Shown here: one piece after another, positions 17,810 to 24,641 of the stretch | Layout of the letters: every line of letters starts with the position of its first letter | Numbering within the stretch: the first letter of the stretch is position 1 | From: Chara braunii | Lineage: Eukaryota > Streptophyta > Charophyceae > Charales > Characeae | Assembly (NCBI GenBank): GCA_003427395.1 | Contig: BFEA01000500.1 | Span: 10,960-35,600 of the forward strand | Length of the DNA stretch: 24,641 nucleotides | Direction: 5' to 3' | Translations under genes and position numbers: made by a program | The notes under the pieces: model-generated | Database searches by the model: none | Told to the model about the DNA's origin: nothing | What the model saw: the letters and a program-made list of their open reading frames with translations, nothing else

Positions 17810-18228
17810 ACAACCTCCTATTAAAAAAAAAAAAAAAAAAAAAAACCAATAAGGTTGTTCCCTTACCAGGTTTTTTTATCCCGAACGTGATGGCAATCAG
17901 ATTCATCAAGGTGTGTCAAATTCATCCCGGTCTGTCAGATACATTTAGAAAATCCCTAGTGTGAGTATGTCCTGAGTAAGGTGTAGCAAAGGTGAGTGAG
18001 ACCCATGGTCACGGTCACAGGAAGTGACACAAACCTCTATAAAATAATATTAAAAAAAAAAACGGAGAAAAACAAAAAATAGAAACGATAAGGTTGTCCT
18101 CACACCAGGACTTTTCCTCCTGGATGTGATGGTAGTGAGATTCATCCAGGTCTGTCAGATACATTCAGAAAAACCCTACTGTAGTATGTCATGAGCAAGG
18201 TGTAGCAAAGGTGAGTGAGACCTATTAT
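17810..18228 (+). repeat. Tandem ~240-bp repeat with A-rich joints
   Basis: Units beginning RATAAGGTTGTYCY at 17849 and 18088 share CCAGG, GTGATGG, CAGATTCATC/GAGATTCATC, GGTCTGTCAGATACATT, AGAAAAYCCCTA and AAGGTGTAGCAAAGGTGAGT. Each is preceded by an A run, and the sequence before each A run is also similar (CACAACCTCC, CACAAACCTCT). That suggests head-to-tail copies of a tailed sequence. Confidence 0.7.
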
Positions 18229-18229
18229 G

Positions 18230-18274
18230 TTGTGAATATGAAGGGCGTGTATTGTCTATGAATATGCCTTCAAA
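18230..18274 (+). repeat. 45-bp motif repeated just before HR copy 2
   Basis: TTGTGAATATGAAGGGYGTG, TCTATGAATATGCCTTCA here corresponds to TTGTGATTTGAATACGAAGG, CTGTGAAGATGCCTTCA at 19889-19938. Confidence 0.6.
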
Positions 18275-18710
18275 AATACTGGGTGCAAGAATTGTTCAAT
18301 TTCGCTTCAACTAGGGTTAAGTAGGGGTTTACTGACCATTCTGGGCTCGTCCGTGATCCGCCTAGCCTTGGGTAAGCTAGGCTAGCCTAGGCTTGTCCGT
18401 TGAGCTACCTAGCCCAAGTGTTTTTAACTGCTATTCGGTCCAAGTCACTCTTTTGAGGTAGGATAGTGGGAATAGGGGTACGCTCGGAGAATTGATGAGA
18501 AGATAGGTACGGAGGTAGCCTCACAAATAGAACAATTGTCTGATAAACCGATGCCTGGCTGGTGACTGCCACCTCCGTGTGTCTGGAACCTGACCTCTAC
18601 AGCAACCTGGGCTTAATAATAAAAAAAAACATTGCGTTGCACCTCGTGTGCATACGCGTACGTACTCCATCGTACGTGTACAAGCTGAGATATCTGCGTA
18701 TAGGTATAAA

Positions 18711-18711
<1 letters not shown>
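18275..18711. other. Unassigned spacer
   Basis: Contains a TAGGCTAGCCTA palindrome-like piece near 18385 and a TGCGTTGCACC segment at ~18634 whose reverse complement occurs at ~19840. No gene seen. Confidence 0.4.
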
Positions 18712-18785
<74 letters not shown>

Positions 18786-18799
18786 TATTATTATTATTG
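18712..18799. repeat. TTA microsatellite, ~29 units
   Basis: Nearly pure TTA array with one interruption at ~18781. Long poly-Ile, poly-Tyr and poly-Asn frames here are artefacts of the array. Confidence 0.95.
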
Positions 18800-18881
18800 T
18801 AATGCCCATAGTCTGCATCTGGTGTCGTTCTTGGGTAGTTGTTCACCCAGAGAGGAGGTAGGGGAGCCTCTCTTCGGACGA

Positions 18882-19750
18882 AGATGAGGAGGAGAATAAC
18901 GAGGGGCAGGAGGAGGAGGAGGAAGAGGAAACGGAGGGAAAAGATGACGACGTTGACGTATCAGAGGAGGAAGATGAGGAGAACAGGGGGGAGGAGGAGG
19001 AGGAGCGACCTGACAGGGAAGTGAAGGACGAGGGGAGAGGAGTGAGATATGGAGGAGAAGATGACGATGATGACAAGGAGAGGGACGACGAAAAAAAAGA
19101 AAAGGTAGAAAATGACAATGACGAGGGGGATTGGAAAAAAAATATCACGCGTATGTGGTAGAGGTGGAAGATGAAGAGAACAAGGAGGATTAGGAGGAGG
19201 AGTGACCTGACGAGGCAATGAAGGTGGTGGGGAAGGAGTGAGATATGGAGGAGGAAGACGACGACGGTAACAAGGAGAGGGACGGCGAGGAGGAGGAAAA
19301 GGTAGAGGAATGACGGCGATGAGGGGATTAAAAAAAAAAAAAAACACGCTGACGTGGCAGAGGAGGAACTTCCGAGGAAGACAAGGAGAACAGGGAGGAC
19401 GAGGACGAGGAGGAGCGACCTGACGAGGAAGTGAAGGAGGAGGGGGAGGAGTGAAATCTAGAGGAGGAAGATGATGACGATGATGAGGAGAGCCTGAAGG
19501 ACGAGGAGGAGGATGAGAAGGTAGAGGGAAAGTGACGGACAAGGGGGATTAAAAAAAAAAGACATGCTGACATGGCAGAGGAGGAAGACGAGGAGAACAG
19601 GGAGGACGAGGAAAAGGAGGAGTGACCTGACGAGGAAGTGAAGGAGAAGGAGGGGGAGGAGTGTGATCTGAAGGAGGAAGACAACGACTATGACGACGAG
19701 GAAGAGAAGGTAGAGGAAAGGTGACGATGAGGGGGATTAAAAAAAAAACG
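18882..19750 (+). repeat. Purine-rich satellite, four ~190-215 bp units plus a partial
   Basis: Units start with TGACRTGGCAGAGGAGG-like sequence near 18951, 19150, 19347 and 19564. Each runs through GAGGAGAACAGGGAGGA, GACCTGACGAGG, AGTGAAGG and GAGTGA, and ends in GGGGATTAAAAAAA. Every unit contains in-frame stops, so the acidic-protein appearance is not coding now. It could descend from a Glu/Asp-rich exon that was amplified. Confidence 0.8.
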
Positions 19751-19888
19751 TACACATGATGTACACACAGACATAGACGGCCAACATACGTGCGTATGTC
19801 TGTGCACCTGCATACGTACGCCAACCTCGCGTATAGGTATGTGGTGCAACGCAGAAAAAAAGGAATACTACGTACACTTGCAATACTC
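19751..19888. other. Spacer rich in TACGTAC/GTATGT motifs
   Basis: Contains GGTGCAACGCA (~19840), the reverse complement of ~18634, and GCGTATAGGTAT, which is directly repeated from ~18693. The flanks of the satellite are therefore related. Confidence 0.5.
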
Positions 19889-19954
19889 GTTGTGATTTGA
19901 ATACGAAGGGTGTTTATTATCTGTGAAGATGCCTTCAGCCATAGTTGGCGTTGT

Positions 19955-19987
19955 CGGGACAGAAACCCCTGTGAGGGTTTCTGCCCG
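19955..19987 (+). ncRNA. HR copy 2 hairpin H1
   Basis: CGGG plus CAGAAACCC (19955-19968, A19959 bulged) pairs with GGGTTTCTG plus CCCG (19975-19987), 13 bp in all, loop CTGTGA. Homologous to 12149-12178 with two compensated differences. Confidence 0.65.
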
Positions 19988-20098
19988 AGTTTTTCAAGGT
20001 CAGACACTGTCCGACTCTTTTCGTCGAGGAACATGATGAGATCGAAGTTGCCAAAGTTTATTCAGACCAATCCTATAACTGAGAGACATGAAGCTTGA

Positions 20099-20139
20099 GT
20101 CGATGACGTATGACGTCGTTGACGTGTGACGTCATCGAC
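20099..20139 (+). ncRNA. Nested hairpin built from TGACGT motifs
   Basis: GTCGATGACGT (20099-20109) pairs with ACGTCATCGAC (20129-20139). Inside, ACGTC (20113-20117) pairs with GACGT (20121-20125) around GTT. It includes TGACGTCA (20128-20135), the bZIP/CRE consensus, and several further TGACGT copies. Copy 1 has a different 7-bp hairpin at this place (12295-12315). Confidence 0.6.
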
Positions 20140-20196
20140 GTTCGTTCGAAACAGCAGGAGTCGGTAGTACGACCTGTCGTCCGTGGTTCCCGACAA

Positions 20197-20216
20197 GGCC
20201 GCAGTAGTGTGCGGTC
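20197..20216 (+). ncRNA. HR copy 2 hairpin H3
   Basis: GGCCGC pairs with GCGGTC with one G-T pair and an 8-nt loop, homologous to 12367-12386. Confidence 0.6.
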
Positions 20217-20411
20217 ATGGAAAAACTAAAGCTAGACCTATCAGGGCCTAAGTAAGTTAAAAAGAGGGGTACGCTGGGTATAGGACCACGACGCAGGGGG
20301 AAGAAGGGTTTTAATTCTAGGGTCGCAGGGGTTGACACCAAGCCAGAGGGTTGACAGGTCGATGCCAAGGTCACGCGACCAACTAAGCGTGCAGGGCCAC
20401 AAGCAGGTGAG

Positions 20412-20441
20412 GCCTGCAGGGCCGCAGGCAGGCTGGCCTGC
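20412..20441 (+). ncRNA. Possible two-state hairpin
   Basis: GCAGGC (20424-20429) can pair either with GCCTGC at 20412-20417 or with GCCTGC at 20436-20441, each with a 6-nt loop. Mutually exclusive folds of equal length; seen only in copy 2. Confidence 0.4.
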
Positions 20442-20499
20442 AAGGCTATGGGCAGGCAGAGCCTGTAAGGCCACGACATGGGGGATAACTGATTGGGCG

Positions 20500-20520
20500 A
20501 GCTCTTCATATAGAAGAGTT
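20500..20520 (+). ncRNA. HR copy 2 hairpin H4
   Basis: CTCTTC/GAAGAG extended by a G-T and an A-T pair, 5-nt loop ATATA. Homologous to 12689-12711 with one C-G to T-A change. Confidence 0.6.
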
Positions 20521-20540
20521 GTTCCTATCACTGTCGTGAT

Positions 20541-20635
20541 AGGAGCTAGCCCAGTAGGTTACCGCACATGACTCTTACGCGGCAGATATCGGGATCAAAC
20601 CCGACTGCAAGCGTCATACTGGGCTAGCTCCTTTT
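20541..20635 (+). ncRNA. HR copy 2 Pol III-like structured unit (A box, B box, T4 end)
   Basis: TAGCCCAGTAG (20547-20557) matches the A box TRGYNNARNNG. GATCAAACC (20593-20601) matches the B box GWTCRANNC exactly. TTTT at 20632-20635 can terminate Pol III. The ends form a perfect 16-bp stem (20541-20556 with 20617-20632). Inside, TCGGG/CCCGA closes an ATCAAA loop over GCAG/CTGC, like a T arm. ACTCTTA at ~20571 resembles a tRNA-Lys anticodon loop, but its flanks do not make the usual 5-bp stem. Against copy 1, the long stem shows T-A versus C-G, a compensated change. Overlapping alternatives exist: 20523-20544 forms a 9-bp hairpin and 20627-20640 a 5-bp one. Best reading: a tRNA-related Pol III RNA unit, possibly a SINE head. 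Confidence 0.5.
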
Positions 20636-20670
20636 GGAGCAGCCCAAGGTAGTTGGGCGTGGCCGATTTT

Positions 20671-20699
20671 GGCCGCACGATCATCAAGATCGAGCGGCT
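20671..20699 (+). ncRNA. HR copy 2 hairpin H6 (ATCAA loop)
   Basis: GCCGC, A/A mismatch, CGATC, loop ATCAA, GATCG, GCGGC. Same loop and same one-by-one mismatch layout as 12869-12890. Confidence 0.55.
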
Positions 20700-20723
20700 G
20701 AGATCTGCCGCGCGGAGGTCAGT

Positions 20724-20752
20724 ATGGCCCCTGCGCTTTCAGGGATGACACG
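20724..20752 (+). repeat. Conserved ATGGCCCCTGCGC..GGATGACACGC box
   Basis: Nearly identical to 12917-12943 apart from a short insertion in copy 2. A strongly conserved anchor downstream of the Pol III-like unit in both copies. Confidence 0.6.
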
Positions 20753-21029
20753 CTCAAATCGAGAAATGATCGAAGATTTTTATTTTTTATTTTTTATTTT
20801 TTGGAAAAAAAAACTAAACTAAAGCTAAATCTAAGCGCCAAGTGACGCTTTACGAAGTGACTGGGGCTTCTTACCCAGTACACCTGACAGGCGCCCGTTT
20901 TTTAGGGGCAACCATTTTCTTTTTTTTTGTAAGTTCTTTTAGATTTTTCTCTTTTTTTATTTTCTATAGATTCCGTTTAGATTTCTTATTAGATTTTTCC
21001 TCTTAAGATTTTGTTTAGATTATTTTTCC

Positions 21030-21052
21030 TTTTTTTTTTTTTTTTTTTTTTT
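21030..21052. repeat. Poly(T) tract at the head of the hairpin array
   Basis: About 23 T, in the position where copy 1 has a long A tract with the assembly gap. Confidence 0.85.
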
Positions 21053-21056
21053 CTCT

Positions 21057-21298
21057 TGGTGCACTGAACACCCGTTCATTTCGGACGAACGGGTATGACT
21101 GCACCAGACTGTTTCGCTGGACTTCCACTGACTCATCAGGGGGTTGTGCCCCGACGGCTCATCTTTGGATGAGCAAAATCGAATGAACATGCCGCCATAA
21201 GGCGGCGGCTACGTTCGGGCGTGGGTTTTGGGACCTTGTACTTGAGTTACGAGGGATCTCTGCATACGCTTCGGCTGCTCTATGGGTCGCGACCGTTG

Positions 21299-21379
<81 letters not shown>

Positions 21380-21886
21380 GGAACCATCAGAGAGTGTCCG
21401 TTCGTTTGGAAACGAGCTGCTCTCTTGCGCCGCCGCGCCTGTATCAGGTGCACATTTGCACCAGATACAGGCGCAGGGCAGGGGAAGGAAGCCCCTGCTG
21501 AGCTTGAGTTAGACTCTCTTTTGGCTCTGGGCAAAGATTGAGGGGGTGACCGTTCGTTTTGAACGGCGAGTTGCCCCCTGCACAGAAAAACGAGAGGGGA
21601 GGGGATAAAGTATAAAAAAAAAAAGAATGTCGCGAACTTAATTGCGACGCAGGGCCAGATGCAGGAGTAGAAACATCTGGACTTTGAGATGACAGCAGAC
21701 TGTTGGATTTCAACAGTCTGCTCTACTTGACTCTATACAACCATTTAGGGCTGCATTTGGTCAGGGATAGCGGCCAGATGCATTACCAAGGCCTGGAACT
21801 TGGTTCCCCTAGGGGAACATCAAGTTTCTTAGCCCTTGATCTCGTGTGAGATCAAGGGTCAGGCCTCACTCCGAGTTTTGGCTCGG
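21057..21886 (+). ncRNA. HR copy 2 dense array of short perfect stem-loops
   Basis: Checked stems are: 21057-21106 (7 bp outer, 8 bp inner ACCCGTTC), 21157-21174 (7 bp, TTTG), 21191-21206 (6 bp, ATAA), 21435-21474 (11 bp, one A/A mismatch, 6 bp, CATT), 21541-21579 (6 bp outer, 6 bp inner), 21655-21680 (7 bp), 21694-21722 (12 bp, GATTT), 21795-21828 (8 bp plus a 16-base palindrome, 2-nt bulge), 21832-21859 (11 bp plus G-T, GTGT) and 21871-21886 (5 bp). It occupies the same place as 13181-14210 in copy 1, but the stem sequences are mostly unrelated. Confidence 0.7.
21304..21376. repeat. GA microsatellite, ~36 units
   Basis: Perfect AG array inside copy 2, absent from copy 1, so it arose or expanded after the copies separated. 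Confidence 0.95.
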
Positions 21887-21918
21887 GGCAAAGCAACTGC
21901 CCTCAACCTCCAGCCAGC

Positions 21919-21925
21919 TATAAAA
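21919..21925 (+). promoter_or_regulatory. TATA box, TATAAAA
   Basis: Directly downstream of the hairpin array and in a segment aligned with copy 1 (TACAAAA at 14177). If functional, Pol II transcription would begin about 30 bases downstream and cover the GC-hairpin units. Confidence 0.4.
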
Positions 21926-22085
21926 CAGCCAGCAGCCAGTCACCCAACATTCATTTTGTGGCTGGTGCTGCTAGCATTTTGCTTGGGTGAATGCTGACTG
22001 CTGGAGGAGGAGTTGTTGGTGGAGTGAGAGAAAGCTGAGTGGAGGTCTGCAAGTGAGGGAGGAGGATTGCTGGAGGTGGCCATAG

Positions 22086-22125
22086 CTGTGAAGCACAGCC
22101 ATAGCCGCCATCTCAGCGAGATGAG
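22086..22125 (+). ncRNA. Two adjacent triloop hairpins
   Basis: GCTGTG-AAG-CACAGC followed by CATCTC-AGC-GAGATG, six perfect pairs each. Confidence 0.6.
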
Positions 22126-22199
22126 GAGAGGAGAGGCTGCCATAGCCACCGTGCTGCGGGGTGCCAGCAGGAGGTGCTGCTGTTCGTGGCAGGTTTTTC

Positions 22200-22490
22200 A
22201 GCAAGCGGTGCAGGGGAAACTCTGTCGTTTTGCACGGCGGCGGCAAGTCTTCGGCAAGCGGTGCAGGGGACCCTCTGCCTGTTTGGCACGGCAACGGTGA
22301 CGCGGAAGCGCTACCGTTTTTTTTTGCGGCGGCGACAATACGTTCTAGGTAGTGACGCGAAAGCGCTGCCGAAATTTTGCGGCTACAGCGCGGGTTTGAA
22401 GGCGGTGGTGCGGAAGCATTGCCGAATTTTTGCGGCAACGACACTGGGTTTAGTGTTAGTGGTGCGGAAGCGCTGCCGGTTTTTCACAGT
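22200..22490 (+). repeat. HR copy 2 GC-hairpin plus T-tract units
   Basis: Counterpart of 14600-15060. About four units of roughly 60 bp contain GCGGAAGCGCTRCCG or a variant followed by a T-rich run (near 22300, 22355, 22410 and 22470). The T runs are shorter and the unit longer than in copy 1, so the array has been re-amplified or contracted independently. Confidence 0.6.
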
Positions 22491-22516
22491 AGAGGCGGCA
22501 GTATTCTTGCACCGAC

Positions 22517-22525
22517 TATATAAAG
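22517..22525 (+). promoter_or_regulatory. TATA-like TATATAAAG
   Basis: A good TATA consensus after the GC units; no equivalent found in copy 1. Confidence 0.25.
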
Positions 22526-22682
22526 CGGTGATTGAGCATTGGCATAGGGAAGGTACCGCAAAGTGGTGGTGCACTTGAAAGTGGTGTGAGTGCGACGCCG
22601 TAGTGACGCAGTGAAATTGGGGGTGAGTGACGGCGGCACGAAGGTGTTATTGGATTGTTGGGAGTGATAGTGTGTTGAGAAG

Positions 22683-22737
22683 GTGTCGCAACAGGAGATT
22701 ACTTTTAAAGGTACCTTGTGGACTACTTGTTGCGACA
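22683..22737 (+). ncRNA. 10-bp inverted repeat TGTCGCAACA/TGTTGCGACA
   Basis: Perfect arms with a loop of about 34 nt that contains a GGTACC palindrome. Not seen in copy 1. Confidence 0.6.
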
Positions 22738-22796
22738 ATCATTTTATCGAGTGCGCGAGATTCCAAATGGTTTTCTTGACTGGGCCATTTCTTCGA

Positions 22797-22848
22797 CTTC
22801 ACTCAAGGTCAGTCAATTTTGACTCAGACCCCTTCACACCTGTGTGAA
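22797..22848 (+). ncRNA. HR copy 2 shared block with hairpins
   Basis: TTCACTCAAGGTCAGT, then AGTCAA (22811-22816) pairing with TTGACT (22819-22824), then TTCACAC/GTGTGAA (22833-22848). Copy 1 has TGAAT/ATTCA at the place of the AGTCAA hairpin. Confidence 0.55.
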
Positions 22849-23187
22849 CCCACACTTGCTTGACCCTGTTCTTTGAATGTTCACTGAAAAGGTAAAGGAA
22901 ATGTGTGTTTGCATGCGTAAATGAAAGTCTGACATAAGTTTGGGATTGCATTGTCTTGATGTGAAGGTAAGTAGAAGAATGCCTGAAAAAAAAGAGATCT
23001 GATCATGTCAATGGAAATGAAGGGATGATGATTGTTTTTGGTCGCTCACTTGTATGTATGCTGAAGGGATGGAAAGTCAATAGACGACGAGAAACGAAGC
23101 GATCACACAAAGAAGAGGAAGTGAATTGGACATTGATTTTTTTTTCCCAAAGGTTACCCATTCTTTCCTGAATGACGCGCCCTGTCT

Positions 23188-23487
23188 ATGTCAGTCTGTC
23201 TAAATGATTTTTCTCCTTTTTCGACTAAGTTACCCTTGACGTCAGGCGGTGAGGGATCGTTTGCCGCCGTGGTAGACGTGTTTCCCTTTCCTAGGAGGCA
23301 TCTGAAGCAGGGATTCGCTGCCTTAGGGGCCGGCCCTGCCATCGCCTCGAAGTGGACCGCTTATGGGGGGGGATACCATGCTATTGTGGTGGAGCCAGCC
23401 CGACTTTTGAGATCCGAGGTTCGCTCGGACGAGGACGAGGGGTATCGCAGACCACCTCCTAGGAAAAGGACACGCGCCTACTCATGA
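23188..23487 (+). CDS. Doubtful 99-codon frame in HR copy 2
   Basis: The ATG frame encodes a short protein ending in an acidic then basic tail (RSDEDEGYRRPPPRKRTRAYS region) with no domain I recognise. The copy 1 counterpart (about 16360-16560) keeps GY..VE..RLLRSE only after a frameshift. Length, codon context and conservation are too weak to claim a gene. It is listed because it is the only frame with any between-copy similarity. Confidence 0.15.
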   Translation: MSVCLNDFSPFSTKLPLTSGGEGSFAAVVDVFPFPRRHLKQGFAALGAGPAIASKWTAYGGGYHAIVVEPARLLRSEVRSDEDEGYRRPPPRKRTRAYS

Positions 23488-24329
23488 AAGAGTCGTAAGT
23501 TCTTAACGCCTCACGTTAAGGGAAGTTGCCATAGCATACCCCTTAGTGGTCGTTTTAGGGGTCACTCGTGCATGGAGCATTGAGCCACAAGAAGCTCAAT
23601 TCATGGTTACTAGTTGGAACAGAGTGCGGCTAGGCACTCTTGTCGTGGTTGGCCTCGCCACAAGAAGCGAGGACCAATGTGGTCGATGTAGTGAGCAAGG
23701 TTTGGATAGTTAGAGCCCGAGAACAACCCTTTTCAGCAGGGTCAACGAGGGCCAGGAGGACAAAGCAACCAACAAAATTTGAAAGTGGATCCTCGTTCTT
23801 AATGGGGCATCCAGCGTTTAGTTGTTCAAGTCGGTTGCTGACTTGCATAGTGGTAACCGGATTACCTACGGATGACATTCACACCAAAGTTAGAGTAAGA
23901 GCGTAGTCATCACTAGAGCGCGATACCACCTTAACTTTGCTTGGAAGTTGGGATATCAACATTTCTTTGTTAACAGTCAGTGTAGGTAGGAATGAAAGAA
24001 CTTGGCAACGCATCTCATCAAGTCGAAAAGTCGTATCAACCCAACCATTTGGCAGACAGAGTGAAGATATTTTGATCATACGCCATTTGAGCATCGCTAT
24101 GCGTGTAAGTCATGCTTTTACCCTTTTGTTGATGAGTGATGTCCGAAGGCGAGTCAACTCACGCTATCTCGTCGTTGGATGGAAGTCAAGTCAACCTTTG
24201 TTGATTTGATCTGAACGAGTGATATGCATGATTGTATCGATTTCAGAGGATAAGTCAACTTACGTTGACATGAGTCTTCTTTATTTGAAAGTGTTTTGTT
24301 TGAGTAACTCTTGATTGTCTTTGAAAGAA
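23488..24329 (+). other. HR copy 2 diverged segment
   Basis: Short frames only. A shared stretch ACTTGGCAACGCATCTCATC at ~24000 matches copy 1 at ~16667, showing the element continues here despite low similarity. Confidence 0.45.
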
Positions 24330-24641
24330 GGGATTCGGATTGATTGAGATTTTCTCACGCTTGGAATATCACGTCCTAGTCGACCGACGTACATTCTGAT
24401 TCCTGGGAGATGAGCGTCCCAGGAACGGGCGACGTTCGGGTCCACTTTGGAGTTCAACCATGCGTACCTATGCTACAGCGAGCGAGCAAACGCCCTCGGC
24501 CGACCTACCTATGCAATTGCATTATAAAAGTCTTCGCATGTGGGTTGGTAGCTCGGCGGGGATACGCCCCTAAGGGTGGTGACAACCCCTTAGGGAAGGT
24601 AAGTTGTGCCCCGCGAGAACCTATCCTGTCGTAGGGGACCG
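24330..24641 (+). ncRNA. HR copy 2 conserved 3' block
   Basis: Matches 16950-17276. The CCCTAAGGG/CCCTTAGGG hairpin (24568-24576 with 24587-24595) and its loop are identical to copy 1. The sequence stops at the window end in GGGGACCG, inside the block. Confidence 0.65.

Larger units (their letters stand above)
19946..24641 (+). mobile_element. HR element, copy 2 (runs off the window)
   Basis: Same block order as 12141-17276, beginning TTGTCGGGACA. At least 4.7 kb is visible and the end lies beyond the window. It differs from copy 1 by the GA microsatellite at 21304-21376, a different hairpin set and longer, fewer T-tailed units. As in copy 1, no enzyme-coding frame is recognisable. The start with TG would suit an LTR, but no matching LTR end, primer-binding site or polyprotein was found. 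Confidence 0.7.

Noticed and set aside
18597-18887. Poly-Ile, poly-Asn and poly-Tyr frames
   Set aside because: Direct translation of the TTA microsatellite.
12141-19945. HR copies 1 and 2 as the two LTRs of a single retrotransposon
   Set aside because: The repeats would be over 5 kb, too diverged for partners of one insertion unless very old, and the 2.5 kb between them holds only a MITE and satellites with no primer-binding site, purine tract or polyprotein.

Overview
ORGANISM AND OVERALL CHARACTER. This is eukaryotic nuclear DNA that is poor in genes and rich in repeats. It has long A, T, GA, TTA, GAT and TTTC tracts, foldback elements, degenerate minisatellites, TATA-like boxes and Pol III-like A/B boxes, and no prokaryotic-style operons. 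I see no intact protein-coding gene. The best coding trace is a broken Gag-like gene on the minus strand (about 10.06-11.36 kb). Its Glu/Lys-rich coiled-coil style reminds me of hypothetical proteins of the charophyte alga Chara; that is recollection, not a search, so the organism is tentative.

LAYOUT. 1-6.54 kb: mosaic of old repeats, with inverted terminal-like sequences at both ends, a ~110-bp tandem repeat, two related palindromes, a dispersed motif, three GAT arrays, an 18-bp perfect inverted repeat and an exact 45-bp duplication around a single N. 6.54-8.2 kb: hairpins and degenerate ~40-bp tandem repeats. 8.2-10.06 kb: AT-rich, nothing convincing. 10.06-11.36 kb: Gag-like pseudogene (minus). 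11.36-12.14 kb: spacer with a 64-A run. 12.14 to about 17.43 kb: copy 1 of a long, apparently non-coding, hairpin-rich repeat (here 'HR element'). 17.44-17.61 kb: foldback MITE. 17.8-18.2 kb: tandem A-tailed repeat. 18.7-19.75 kb: TTA microsatellite and a four-unit purine-rich satellite. 19.95 kb to the window end: copy 2 of the HR element, cut by the window edge.

THE HR ELEMENT is the main discovery candidate. The two copies are strongly diverged but share block order: (1) a 5' block starting TTGTYGGGACA with several conserved hairpins; (2) a compact Pol III-like unit with A box, B box, T4 terminator and a long terminal stem; (3) an A/T tract followed by a dense run of short perfect stem-loops; (4) a TATA-like box; (5) tandem GC-rich hairpin plus T-tract units; (6) a block with TTCACTCAAGGTCAGT; (7) a highly conserved 3' block. 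In several hairpins the two copies differ in sequence yet keep pairing, through paired substitutions (A-T to G-C, T-A to A-T, C-G to T-A, T-A to C-G, G-C to G-T). This pattern is expected if RNA or single-stranded DNA folding is maintained, although palindrome-correcting mutation could also make it. I could not compute identities or run any search.
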